From Laspinema palackyanum D2c (GTDB taxonomy: Bacteria > Cyanobacteriota > Cyanobacteriia > Cyanobacteriales > Laspinemataceae), in NCBI RefSeq assembly GCF_025370875.1, contig NZ_JAMXFD010000036.1:1-46009 (forward strand): 46,009 bases of DNA. The letters are read 5' to 3'. A program made the position numbers and the translations under genes. The notes beneath the pieces were generated by a model. The model saw only the letters and a list, made by a program, of their open reading frames with translations, searched no databases and was not told the DNA's origin. Of this stretch, positions 36,674-44,785 are shown piece by piece (positions within the stretch are counted from its first letter, which is position 1; every line of letters begins with the position of its first letter).

Positions 36674-36788
36674 TAGGGGTTTTATTTTTTTGAGTTCCCT
36701 TAGCGTAAAAAACATCCTCTTGTAAAGGCTGGGGGGAGAGGTCTATTTTTCCCTGTACTCCTCTACATTCTGTATAAATTCCCCTGCC

Positions 36789-37676
36789 ATGTTAGACGGA
36801 TTAATTGAACCCCTCCAATATAGTTTTATGCAACGATCGCTGATTGTGGCGATTTTAGTGGGCTTGATTTGTGCCGTGGTTGGCAGTTATTTAATGGTGC
36901 AGCGTCTGGCTTTATTAGGAGATGCGATCGGGCATTCGGTCCTTCCTGGATTGGCAGTTGCTTATGGGATTGGGGCGAATATTTTTGTGGGGGCCTTTAT
37001 TGCCGGGGTCCTCAGTACCGTGGTGATTGCCTGGATTAGAACGCGATCGCCCATTAAAGAAGATGCCGCAATGGGAATCGTTTTATCCTCCTTTTTTGCC
37101 CTAGGCATCACCTTAATTACCCTGATTCAAAAAGACGAAAAAATTGACCTGAATCATTTTTTATTCGGCAACATTCTCGCCGTTACCTCAGAAGATGTAA
37201 AAACCACCGCCCTGATTGCCTTTTTAACCCTTGCGGTGGTTTTTTTACTGTATAAAGAACTGTTGTTTTACACCTTTGACCCCTTGGGTGCTCAAGCCGC
37301 AGGACTTCCGGTAAATTTGCTCAATTTTGGGTTAATGGTTTTGATTGCCCTAACGGTCGTTGCTAGTATGAAAGCGGTGGGGGTAGTGCTGGTTTTGTCC
37401 CTGCTGATTGCCCCCGGGGCTACGGCTTATTTATTAGTGCCTCGTCTCCATCAGGTGATGATTGTCGGGGCGTTGATTGGCATTGTTTCCAGTGTCACAG
37501 GAATGTATTTGAGTTTTTATCAAAACATCCCATCAGGTCCCGCGATTGTGTTAGTAGTATCAGGGTTTTTCCTGTTAGCGTTGCTATTGAGTCCGAGTCA
37601 TGGAATTCTGACTCATCCTCGGGCAAAAGGGGAGACTTCTGTATTTTGGCAGGAAATCAAAGGGTTATTTCGCTAG
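36789..37676 (+). CDS. Zn/Mn ABC transporter permease
   Basis: The 295-residue integral membrane protein has about eight to nine hydrophobic helices. It begins with GLIEPLQYSFMQRSLIVAILVG and carries the conserved block LLGDAIGHSVLPGLAVAYGIG and the loop MKAVGVVLVLSLLIAPGATAYLL, both diagnostic for the ABC-3 (ZnuB/MntB) permease family. It forms the membrane path for metal ions taken up with the ATPase and lipoprotein next to it. The gene stands 302 nt behind the ATPase, with hairpins and repeats between them. It converges with the TPR protein gene, with 22 nt between stops. Confidence 0.93.
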   Translation: MLDGLIEPLQYSFMQRSLIVAILVGLICAVVGSYLMVQRLALLGDAIGHSVLPGLAVAYGIGANIFVGAFIAGVLSTVVIAWIRTRSPIKEDAAMGIVLSSFFALGITLITLIQKDEKIDLNHFLFGNILAVTSEDVKTTALIAFLTLAVVFLLYKELLFYTFDPLGAQAAGLPVNLLNFGLMVLIALTVVASMKAVGVVLVLSLLIAPGATAYLLVPRLHQVMIVGALIGIVSSVTGMYLSFYQNIPSGPAIVLVVSGFFLLALLLSPSHGILTHPRAKGETSVFWQEIKGLFR

Positions 37677-37698
37677 GGCAAACTACCGGGATTTGGGG

Positions 37699-38286
37699 TT
37701 AAGGTTCTAAGTCTTGTAAAATTTGATTGATTTGTTGAATTGCTCTGAAATTATTTCTAATTTCATACAAATTTCGGGCAGTTTTTAAGGCGGAAATGGC
37801 TTCGGACAATTGATTTTGATTTAAGAAGGCAATGGCTAAATTAAAATGGCTATCGGGTTCGTTGGGATAGCGGGCGATCGCCTCTCTCAAAACGTTAGTC
37901 GCTTCGGCGATTCTCCCCAAGGAACCCAAAGCACTACCGAGGTTATTATAGTATTCTACATTGCCAGCATTCAGGGTAAGTGCTTGTTCAAAGGCGCTGA
38001 CGGCTGCTGAGAAATTTCCCAGTTGGGCATAAGCAATTCCTAGGTTATTGTAGGCAGTATCATAATCGGGATACAGGGCGATCGCTTGTTCAAAAGCGGC
38101 CACAGCTTCGATGAATTTTCCCTGACTTGCTAAATCATATCCCTGGTTATTGTAAGCTTCTGCCTGTTCTAAATCCCCTGGGGAAGTGCGCTGACTTACG
38201 GGAGGCAGCGTGGCATGGGAAATCCTGGGTATCGCGGTGACAAGGACTAAACCAGCGAGTCCACAGGTGAAGAAATGTCGAATCAT
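37699..38286 (-). CDS. Exported TPR-repeat protein
   Basis: The 195-residue protein has a signal-peptide-like N-terminus (GLAGLVLVTAIPRISHA) and then four TPR units, at about residues 42-75, 76-109, 110-143 and 144-177. Each carries the A/G-Y/F-P pattern (for example YNNQGYDLASQGKFIEAVAAFEQAI). TPR superhelices bind peptides, so it is probably a periplasmic scaffold. No catalytic residues. Its partner is unknown. Confidence 0.85.
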   Translation of the reverse strand: MIRHFFTCGLAGLVLVTAIPRISHATLPPVSQRTSPGDLEQAEAYNNQGYDLASQGKFIEAVAAFEQAIALYPDYDTAYNNLGIAYAQLGNFSAAVSAFEQALTLNAGNVEYYNNLGSALGSLGRIAEATNVLREAIARYPNEPDSHFNLAIAFLNQNQLSEAISALKTARNLYEIRNNFRAIQQINQILQDLEP

Positions 38287-38482
38287 GATTGATTAATTTT
38301 TTGTAATCTTGTGTAGATGATGACAGGACCTGCACTCAGAATTTATCAGAGTGCCTAGTCTGATGGCTAAATCAAGCCTTCCTCTAATTTCTTCACCGGG
38401 GAGGTCTACCATTGCGGGGACAAATTGCGGTAACATTACAAAAGTTAACATTTTGCAAAGAAAATACCCAGGACTAGGGATT

Positions 38483-38935
38483 ATGAGCGTACAAATTGGA
38501 GATACCGCCCCGGATTTTAGTTTGCCATCTCAAACCGGCGAACCCGTTAAACTCAGCGATTTTCGAGGGAAATCGAGTGTGGTGCTCTATTTTTATCCCA
38601 AAGATGATACTCCCGGATGCACGAAGGAATCTTGCGCCTTTCGGGATAGTTATGAACAGTTCAAACAAGCAGGGGCTGAAGTCATTGGGGTCAGCAGCGA
38701 TTCAGCGGATTCTCACCAAAAATTTGCCAGTAAATACAGTCTGCCCTTTACCCTGTTAAGCGATCGCGATAAAGCCCTTCGCAAGCTCTATGGGGTCCCT
38801 TCAACCCTGGGACTCCTCCCCGGGCGCGTCACTTATGTGATTGATAAACAGGGCGTTGTCCGCCATATCTTCAATTCCATGATGAATTTTGAGGGTCATG
38901 TGGAAGAGTCTCTCAAAACACTCAAAGACATTTAA
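38483..38935 (+). CDS. Peroxiredoxin Q/BCP
   Basis: The 150-residue thiol peroxidase begins MSVQIGDTAPDFSLPSQTG and has the peroxidatic motif PKDDTPGCTKESC with Cys46 and Cys51, the atypical two-cysteine arrangement of the BCP/PrxQ group. VSSDSADSHQKFASKYSLPF is typical. It reduces hydrogen peroxide and alkyl peroxides with thioredoxin. Cytoplasmic. The frame extends to 38351, but AGGGA just upstream of the ATG at 38483 and family length support the later start. Confidence 0.93.
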   Translation: MSVQIGDTAPDFSLPSQTGEPVKLSDFRGKSSVVLYFYPKDDTPGCTKESCAFRDSYEQFKQAGAEVIGVSSDSADSHQKFASKYSLPFTLLSDRDKALRKLYGVPSTLGLLPGRVTYVIDKQGVVRHIFNSMMNFEGHVEESLKTLKDI

Positions 38936-39376
38936 CCCGAATCACTCAATTTTGGGGAGGTCACCCTGAAAAAGAGGACTTTTTGAATTCTGAAAGAGCT
39001 CATCTATTGTAGGGCGATTCACGAATCGCCCCTACATTTAAGGGTTAAAATTAAATCTTGCGGAAGTTATAAGCGGCAATTTAGGTCGGTTTATAATTCG
39101 ATTAATTGTAGCACCTAATTTAAAAAAAAGTACCTATTCTAAAGAGAGATTTTTCTGGAAAGGGCGCTAAAAATTATTATGTCTAACTGGTGAGGGGACT
39201 GGGGAAATCCCTGGGAAATGTCCGACTCAAGAGAGAGGGCAACCGGGCTAGGGGCATGAAAAGATAGAGTTATCCGGACCGTCCTTTCTTCCGCCAGAGA
39301 ATTGAAATGAGGGAGTCCGGATAGCGACTCTTTCCATACCCGGTGACAACCCCCAGGAGATTCTCTGAACATTACC
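38936..39376. other. 441-nt intergenic region
   Basis: No gene is seen. It includes the inverted repeat at 39009-39036 (listed separately), AT-rich DNA, and the region before the GDSL esterase start. Short frames on both strands look random. Confidence 0.5.
39009..39036. repeat. Short interspersed palindrome
   Basis: TGTAGGGCGATTC and GAATCGCCCCTACA form a nearly perfect hairpin around CAC. This sequence type, with a GGGCGATTC core, is a common dispersed palindrome in cyanobacterial intergenic DNA. It lies about 70 nt after the peroxiredoxin stop and could act as a terminator-like stem, although it lacks a U tract. Confidence 0.6.
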
Positions 39377-40288
39377 ATGCGACAACGGATTTTAGCGAGT
39401 GCAGCCGTCCTTTTTTCTTTTCTAATTCCAGGTCCAGTTATGGCAGCCAACTTTAGCGAGATATATGTTTTTGGTGACAGTCTCTCCGATACGGGGCAAT
39501 TATTTGAACAGTCCCAAGCTCAATTTCCACCCAGTTCCTTGTATTTTCAGGGGCGTTTTTCTAATGGCCCGGTGTGGGTAGAATATCTGGCAAAACAGCT
39601 AAATATACCGTTTAATCCGGATACGAATTTTGCATTTGGAGGGGCGACGACTGGGGAAATGAATCGGAATGGAACCCCGTCGCAAGGACTGTTGGATCAG
39701 GTGAATCGCTTCCAACAAACCCAAGATTCAGCAGACCCGAATGCCCTCTATATTGTTTGGGCTGGCCCGAACGATTATCTGGGAAATCAGGAGAGAAATC
39801 CCAATCACCCTGTATCGAATGTTTCGGAGGCGATCGCCACTCTAGCTGCAATGGGCGCTCAAAATTTCCTCGTGCCTAATCTGCCTGATTTAGGGAATTT
39901 ACCCGGAACTAGAAATGGTCAGAGTTCGGTGCAGTTAAATGAATTAATTCGATTGCATAATCAGGGATTGGCGGAGTCTCTGCAACAGTTGAGCAGCCGA
40001 TTCGGTTCTGAGGTAGAAATTATTCCTTTGAATGTTAATGAAATTTATAATCGGGTGTTGGATAACCCGGCAGATTTTGGGTTTAGAAATGTCACCGAAC
40101 CTTGTCTGAATCAACAGAGGGGGATGATTTGTCAAAATCCCCAGGAGTATCTATTTTGGGATGATATTCATCCGACCACTTTTGCCCATGAAAAACTGGG
40201 GGTCTACGCTTTTCAGCTATTAGAAAACAGCGAAGCGGCGATCGGTCCTGATATGAGTTCGGGCAAGGAACTCCAAAAAATAAAATAG
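39377..40288 (+). CDS. Secreted GDSL-type (SGNH) esterase
   Basis: The 303-residue protein has a signal peptide ending around PVMAA. The SGNH catalytic blocks are complete: Ser35 in VFGDSLSDTG (block I), the Gly in NFAFGGAT (block II), Asn132 in GPNDYL (block III) and the Asp262/263-x-His265 pair in WDDIHPT (block V). It is a secreted ester hydrolase of the GDSL lipase/esterase family; the substrate cannot be read. Several Cys (CLNQQ, ICQNP) could make a disulphide. Confidence 0.92.
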   Translation: MRQRILASAAVLFSFLIPGPVMAANFSEIYVFGDSLSDTGQLFEQSQAQFPPSSLYFQGRFSNGPVWVEYLAKQLNIPFNPDTNFAFGGATTGEMNRNGTPSQGLLDQVNRFQQTQDSADPNALYIVWAGPNDYLGNQERNPNHPVSNVSEAIATLAAMGAQNFLVPNLPDLGNLPGTRNGQSSVQLNELIRLHNQGLAESLQQLSSRFGSEVEIIPLNVNEIYNRVLDNPADFGFRNVTEPCLNQQRGMICQNPQEYLFWDDIHPTTFAHEKLGVYAFQLLENSEAAIGPDMSSGKELQKIK

Positions 40289-40314
40289 CCCAAACCCTCC
40301 CCTGAAGCAATTGT

Positions 40315-40369
40315 AGTAGGGTGGGCAATGCCCAGTCCGAACAGCTATGTGGGCAGTGCCCACCCTACT
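40315..40369. repeat. Interspersed inverted repeat, 20-bp arms
   Basis: AGTAGGGTGGGCAATGCCCA (40315-40334) and TGGGCAGTGCCCACCCTACT (40350-40369) pair with one mismatch around 15 nt. The element occupies the convergent gap between the GDSL esterase and NagB genes and resembles a common cyanobacterial GGGTGGGCAATGCCCACC repeat. Confidence 0.8.
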
Positions 40370-40400
40370 CTTACTTGAGTCAAAGTTTAAGGAGATTCGG

Positions 40401-41198
40401 TTAAAATTCCCCAGCAGAATCTTGGTCTAAAAATAAGGTGGCGTGGGATTGTAGTCGCAAAATTGTTGCCGGAATTTCCGGAGTGATGGGATGAGATAAC
40501 ATCTGTTGGACAATCTGGGTTTTGCGTCGGGAAGGGGCGAGGCAGATGATATTTTGGGCGGCACAAAGCTGGGGAATGGTGAGGGTAAAGGCATATTTGG
40601 GCACCGATTCCAGGGTGGGAAATTGTCCTTGATTCACCAATTGTTGATGGGTGGCATGGGCTAATTTCACCAGTTTAATGGGGTAAGGGTCGTTAAAATC
40701 GGCAATCCCCGGTTCATTAAAGGCTAAGTGACCATTTTCTCCCACTCCCAAGCAGCATAAATCAATGGGTTTTTCTAGTAATAATTGGCTATAGCGATCG
40801 CATTCTTTCAGGGGTTCGATCGCATCTCCGTTGATGTAATGGAAGGCGGCAGGATGGACCTGATTTTCCACGCGATCGCGCAAGTAGCTGCGAAAACTCG
40901 CCGGATGGGTGGCGGGAATTCCCAGATATTCATCTAAATGAAAGAAGACAACCCGGGACCAATCCACCCGATTTAAGGCGATCGCCGCCTCCAGAAATTC
41001 AATTTGAGAATTCCCTGTTGCCAAAAGTACCCTCGCCTCCCCCCCTTGGGCGATCGCCTGTTCTAAGATATCACTGGCGGCAACCGCAGCATCCCATGCC
41101 ATCTCCGCTTCGGTAGCAAACAGACGAACCGCCAAGGCATCCACCGAAAAAACTTTCAGGGGAGGGGTTAATTTGGAAGTATTCGATGGATCAGCCAT
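40401..41198 (-). CDS. nagB: Glucosamine-6-phosphate deaminase-like protein (NagB family)
   Basis: The 265-residue protein has the NagB/6-phosphogluconolactonase fold. FFHLDEYLGI supplies the catalytic Asp, and LGVGENGHLAFNEPG supplies the His and Glu of the proton relay. ARVLLATGNSQIEFLEA is the phosphate-binding start. It should convert glucosamine-6-phosphate to fructose-6-phosphate and ammonia in the cytoplasm; a few relatives have other sugar-phosphate roles. The frame opens at GTG (41207), but the ATG at 41198 is preferred. It is the last gene of a minus-strand run with the aminotransferase (43 nt apart) and mntP. Confidence 0.88.
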   Translation of the reverse strand: MADPSNTSKLTPPLKVFSVDALAVRLFATEAEMAWDAAVAASDILEQAIAQGGEARVLLATGNSQIEFLEAAIALNRVDWSRVVFFHLDEYLGIPATHPASFRSYLRDRVENQVHPAAFHYINGDAIEPLKECDRYSQLLLEKPIDLCCLGVGENGHLAFNEPGIADFNDPYPIKLVKLAHATHQQLVNQGQFPTLESVPKYAFTLTIPQLCAAQNIICLAPSRRKTQIVQQMLSHPITPEIPATILRLQSHATLFLDQDSAGEF

Positions 41199-41241
41199 AA
41201 TTTTCACGGGTAAGAGAGTTCTAAACGAGACTCTCCTATTT

Positions 41242-42426
41242 TTACATACGGGAATGGGGAGTTTTGTACATCGTCCCTAATCCGCGAAATAAGCGATTAA
41301 TCCCTCTCAATGCTGTTTCGCGGTCCAATCCCGCATAAGAAACCCGCAGGAAACACCCGCTTTCAATCCCAAATGTAGTACCGGGGATCGTGGCAATCCG
41401 AAATTTTTCAATCAGCAATTTAGCCGCTTCCATTGGGGATAGTTTGCTTTCCAGTTTGACGAAAAAGTAAAAAGCACCTTTCGCTTCGGGCACGGTACAA
41501 AATTCAGGTAAGTCTGAGAAGCGTTTCAGGCATAAGTCCCGCATTTCTGAGATAATAGGCAGATGTTTTAAGCAATAGTCTCTCCCAGCTTCTAATGCAC
41601 CTAATGCGACATATTGGGACATCACCGGGGGACAAATCAAGATAGTATCTTGAATTTTTTTGACCGCAGTCAGCAGGGATTTAGGAATGACCATATAGCC
41701 AATTCGCCATCCGGCAAATCCATAAGCTTTGGAGAGACTAAACAGAGAAATGGTGTGGGAATGGCTATTAGGGATAGAACCCGGTGAAAAATGGGTTGCG
41801 CCATCGTAGGTAAAATATTCATAAGCTTCATCACTGATATGATAAATGCCGTGATCGCCACAGAGTTGATTGACTTGGCGTAAGGCAGTTTCGGAATAAA
41901 CTGCACCTGTCGGATTATTGGGAGAAATGGTGACAATTGCCCGGGTTTTATCGGTAATGGCGGCAGCGATCGCCTCGGGACGGAGTTGATAGTTTTCATC
42001 GGTTGCCACACAAACTGCTTGACATCCCGCAATGGCGATCGCCATTTCATGATTGAAATAATAAGGAGTTTGGATAATAATTTCATCCCCAGGGGAAGTA
42101 ATCGCCAGAATGGCATTCATAAACGCCATATTTCCCCCAGCAGTCACAATTATTTTACTATCATCGTTGATAGGAATGCCATTTTCCGATTGCAGTTTAG
42201 TGGCGATCGCTGCTTGTAATGCCGGAATCCCTTCCACCGCTTGATACTTATGATTATTGGGATCCGCCAAACAGTCAGTCATGCGTTCAAATGCCGCAGG
42301 CGGTGGGGGATAATACACCACCCCTTGTCCCAAAGAAAGCGTACCGGGATAAGTGCGAATCAGTTCCCCAATCTGTGGAATAATCGGGGATTGCACTCCC
42401 TCCATGCGAGAAAGTATCGGGTCCAT
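41242..42426 (-). CDS. Class I/II PLP aminotransferase
   Basis: The 394-residue enzyme starts MDPILSRMEGVQSPIIPQIG. The PLP-site elements are present: AGGNMAFMNAI, SPNNPTGAVYS, SDEAYEYFTY and the Schiff-base lysine motif SLSKAYGFAGWRIGY, plus a C-terminal FLRVSYAG with the substrate-binding Arg. This is the aspartate/methionine/aromatic-type class I family; the substrate is not determined. The frame continues upstream to 42447, but GGAGG lies nine bases before the ATG at 42426 and supports that start. The mntP gene ends 65 nt upstream. Confidence 0.9.
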   Translation of the reverse strand: MDPILSRMEGVQSPIIPQIGELIRTYPGTLSLGQGVVYYPPPPAAFERMTDCLADPNNHKYQAVEGIPALQAAIATKLQSENGIPINDDSKIIVTAGGNMAFMNAILAITSPGDEIIIQTPYYFNHEMAIAIAGCQAVCVATDENYQLRPEAIAAAITDKTRAIVTISPNNPTGAVYSETALRQVNQLCGDHGIYHISDEAYEYFTYDGATHFSPGSIPNSHSHTISLFSLSKAYGFAGWRIGYMVIPKSLLTAVKKIQDTILICPPVMSQYVALGALEAGRDYCLKHLPIISEMRDLCLKRFSDLPEFCTVPEAKGAFYFFVKLESKLSPMEAAKLLIEKFRIATIPGTTFGIESGCFLRVSYAGLDRETALRGINRLFRGLGTMYKTPHSRM

Positions 42427-42491
42427 TAGCTTCATCCTCCATCTCATTGTTTTCTAGCATACAAGAAATGGGGAATGAAAGGGGCGATCGG

Positions 42492-43109
42492 CTAACCCGC
42501 AACCATTAAATGTTCCATTAAGATTTTCACGCCGATTCCGATTAAAATCACCCCGCCTAGAATTGTCACTTGCTTTTCACAAAAGTTACCCACGCGATTC
42601 CCGATATAGACCCCAGCAAAGGATAAAACAAAAGTGACAATCCCAATCACCACCGCTAACTCGACAATGGAAGTTTGTAACAGCGAAACACTCAATCCCA
42701 CCGCTAAGGCATCAATACTCGTGGCAACGGCTAATCCTAACAAAATATATAAATTTCGTGGATTTGACGGTTTTGTTTCCTCCACTCCTTCCTCTTCATA
42801 GAGAGATTCATGAACCATTTTACCGCCGATAAATCCCAACAGCAAAAACGCAATCCAATGATCCACACCGGAAATAGCTTCTCGGATGCCTAATCCCGCT
42901 ATCCAACCCAGTAAGGGCATAAATAACTGGAATCCCCCGAAAAAAGTAGCCACTAACACTGCATCATACAGCTTCACTTTTTTCAAAGCCATCCCACTGC
43001 CGATCGCCACGGCAAAAGCATCCATTGCCAATCCTAAAGATATCAAGAAAGTTGTGATAAAGCTCACTGTCTTGGCTAACCTCTGTCTCTTTAACGGTAG
43101 AGACTTCAT
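42492..43109 (-). CDS. mntP: MntP-type manganese efflux pump
   Basis: The 205-residue membrane protein has about six helices arranged as two repeats. It shows the Asp motifs of the MntP family: SLGLAMDAFAVAIGSG and VATSIDALAVGLSVSL, with GFIGGKMVHESLYEE in the loop. MntP exports Mn(II) and protects from excess manganese. The start is uncertain: the ATG at 43109 adds 14 basic residues, whereas a GTG at 43067 (after AGAGG) would give the usual length. I looked for an yybP-ykoY Mn riboswitch before it and saw no consensus. The aminotransferase follows closely on the same strand. Confidence 0.88.
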   Translation of the reverse strand: MKSLPLKRQRLAKTVSFITTFLISLGLAMDAFAVAIGSGMALKKVKLYDAVLVATFFGGFQLFMPLLGWIAGLGIREAISGVDHWIAFLLLGFIGGKMVHESLYEEEGVEETKPSNPRNLYILLGLAVATSIDALAVGLSVSLLQTSIVELAVVIGIVTFVLSFAGVYIGNRVGNFCEKQVTILGGVILIGIGVKILMEHLMVAG

Positions 43110-43407
43110 CCTACCCTATTTAAGTCACTTTTACAAGTTTCAATAGAATAAAAATAATGAAATAATAATGAAAATATCCATCAATTTTGGACAAATTCCC
43201 TGACCTATCCAGCCCGATATTCCAGGAAATTGGGGAATATTTTTCATTATTTAATCATTTTTGTAATCTCCAGAATCTCCCGGATATAGGCGAAGTAACT
43301 CCAAGGTGAGTCCTAGAGGTTAAGCGCCGGGGTAACCCTATTTTATATCAGAATCAGACCGGCCGTTGTAAAATTGGGGAATCCCTTGACAAAAATCAGA
43401 GTAGTTT

Positions 43408-44010
43408 ATGCGTTCCATTCCTTATCAACCCTTTCTGCTGCGATTGTTGCATGGTTTAAATGCCATTTTAGTCCTCGGGGCTTTCATTACGGGCTTTTTA
43501 GTTTATGATAGCTGGGATGGACGCTGGGGTGGCCTAGGGCTATCCGAGGCGAACCGAAACCTGATTGATATTCATGGCACATTTGGCTTTTTTTTGTTCT
43601 TTATTTTTATAGCCTTTGCCATTTACAGTGTGCGTGTGGGACGCCACCGTTTAGCGGCCAAAAATTCTCTTTCAAAACTTCGCCAGGTTGGTAAACCAAG
43701 TGGGTGGATTGCCTTACATCGGATTGCCAATACCGTCATCTTATTAGCAGCGGGATTAGCAGTCATTACGGGTAAGTTTCAGGATGAAAACTGGCTACCC
43801 CAGGGCCAGATGAATCAACCGGCTTATTTCCTCCATTTAACCGCGTGGATTTTGATAGGATTAGCCCTCACCTTCCACCTGCTATTGAGTGCAAAAGTGG
43901 GAGGAATTCCCCTATGGCAATCCATGATTCAAACCGACTATCGATCGCAGGAAAGTCCCAAGTTATGGCCCCAAAAAATCCAGGAATGGTTCCGCCATCC
44001 CCGTTGGTAG
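43408..44010 (+). CDS. Cytochrome b561-like membrane protein
   Basis: The 200-residue protein has four hydrophobic helices of the di-haem cytochrome b (PF01292) type. Membrane histidines that can hold haem are His15 in LLRLLHGLNA, His56 in LIDIHGTFGF, His104 in IALHRIANT, and His143 or His157. It begins with QPFLLRLLHGLNAILVLGAFITGFLVY. It presumably moves electrons across the membrane; the partner is unknown. No thylakoid-specific motif is visible. A DUF981 gene follows on the same strand after 146 nt. Confidence 0.8.
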   Translation: MRSIPYQPFLLRLLHGLNAILVLGAFITGFLVYDSWDGRWGGLGLSEANRNLIDIHGTFGFFLFFIFIAFAIYSVRVGRHRLAAKNSLSKLRQVGKPSGWIALHRIANTVILLAAGLAVITGKFQDENWLPQGQMNQPAYFLHLTAWILIGLALTFHLLLSAKVGGIPLWQSMIQTDYRSQESPKLWPQKIQEWFRHPRW

Positions 44011-44156
44011 GTAGGGTCCGTTCTCCTGACACATCAATTGAGGAGGGGGGGATTTCCGTTGTTCTGCTAGTTTTTAACCCTCTGTGACCCAGATTTCCCC
44101 GTCTTAGGGTACAATCAAACCTTGCCACTCTAAATAGAAATCAGAGAGGGTCAGTC

Positions 44157-44726
44157 ATGATTAATTACATTAGCTTAATGCTAATTAACTTAGTAGCCGG
44201 TCATTTTTTGCTGGCTTACTATATTTATGAGGGATTAGATAATATCCGCCAAAAACGCTGGATTCCTGGCTTTGGAATGACAGGTTCAGTAGCATTGGTG
44301 ACGGGGTTACACATGATATGGACTTGGCCGATTCGCGGGAGTTTTAATGTAGCCTTTGGGGAAATGTCCGTTTTGTTTGGAATTGTCTTTATGGGTGCAG
44401 CCGTCGCCCTAGCTGCGGATTGGGATTTAATTACGGTGACGATTTACGCCTTTTTTGCCGGTTTAGCCTCGATTGTTGTCGGGGTGCAAATCATTAATTT
44501 AGGCATGACTAGGCGGCCTTTGATGTCCGGAATTGGCTTTATTATTTCCGGCTTAGGGGGTGTTTTAGCCACGCCATCGCTTTATCTGAGAAATAACTCA
44601 ACCCTGCGAACTGTTGGGGCCGTTACCATTGCGATCGCTGGACTGATTTGGGCGATTACTGGCTATCTTTCCTATTGGGGACATTTAGCAGACTATACCG
44701 ATTGGGTCCCGCCTACGATGAGATAA
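44157..44726 (+). CDS. DUF981 membrane protein
   Basis: The 189-residue protein has about six helices and no signal peptide. The segment GLHMIWTWPIRGSFNVAFGEMSVLFG is characteristic of DUF981, a family of predicted transporters or membrane components with unknown function. GAGAGGG is well placed upstream of the ATG. The gene lies 146 nt after the cytochrome b561-like gene, so they may be co-expressed. A terminator hairpin begins 5 nt after its stop, but it serves mainly the opposite strand. Confidence 0.8.
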   Translation: MINYISLMLINLVAGHFLLAYYIYEGLDNIRQKRWIPGFGMTGSVALVTGLHMIWTWPIRGSFNVAFGEMSVLFGIVFMGAAVALAADWDLITVTIYAFFAGLASIVVGVQIINLGMTRRPLMSGIGFIISGLGGVLATPSLYLRNNSTLRTVGAVTIAIAGLIWAITGYLSYWGHLADYTDWVPPTMR

Positions 44727-44760
44727 AAAAATCCAGGACGAGGCAGTGCCTTGTCCTGGA
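44724..44760 (-). terminator. Intrinsic terminator of the His-rich lipoprotein gene
   Basis: On the minus strand TCCAGGACAAGGCA pairs with TGCCTCGTCCTGGA (one G-U pair), followed by a run of seven U residues. It lies 26 nt past the stop codon of the lipoprotein gene at 44786. In the plus direction the DUF981 stop codon is at its left edge. Confidence 0.9.
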
Positions 44761-44785
44761 ATCGAGGGGATAAACTGAGGCTAAT

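Larger units (their letters stand above)
36486..36788. other. 303-nt spacer inside the transporter operon
   Basis: No gene. It holds two structured elements: a hairpin at 36522-36573 (arms GTACCTTTCCGGTCCCCT and AGGGGACCGGAGGTGTAC, 15 of 18 pairs) and an inverted pair of the small palindromic repeat at 36603-36673. Either could reduce or separate expression of the permease from the ATPase. Confidence 0.6.

Noticed and set aside
38351-38482. N-terminal extension of the peroxiredoxin
   Set aside because: PrxQ proteins begin near MSVQIGD-like sequence, and the ATG at 38483 has an upstream ribosome-binding site.
43110-43407. Manganese (yybP-ykoY) riboswitch upstream of mntP
   Set aside because: Neither strand shows the conserved loops or the CAACATACTC-like segments of that riboswitch.
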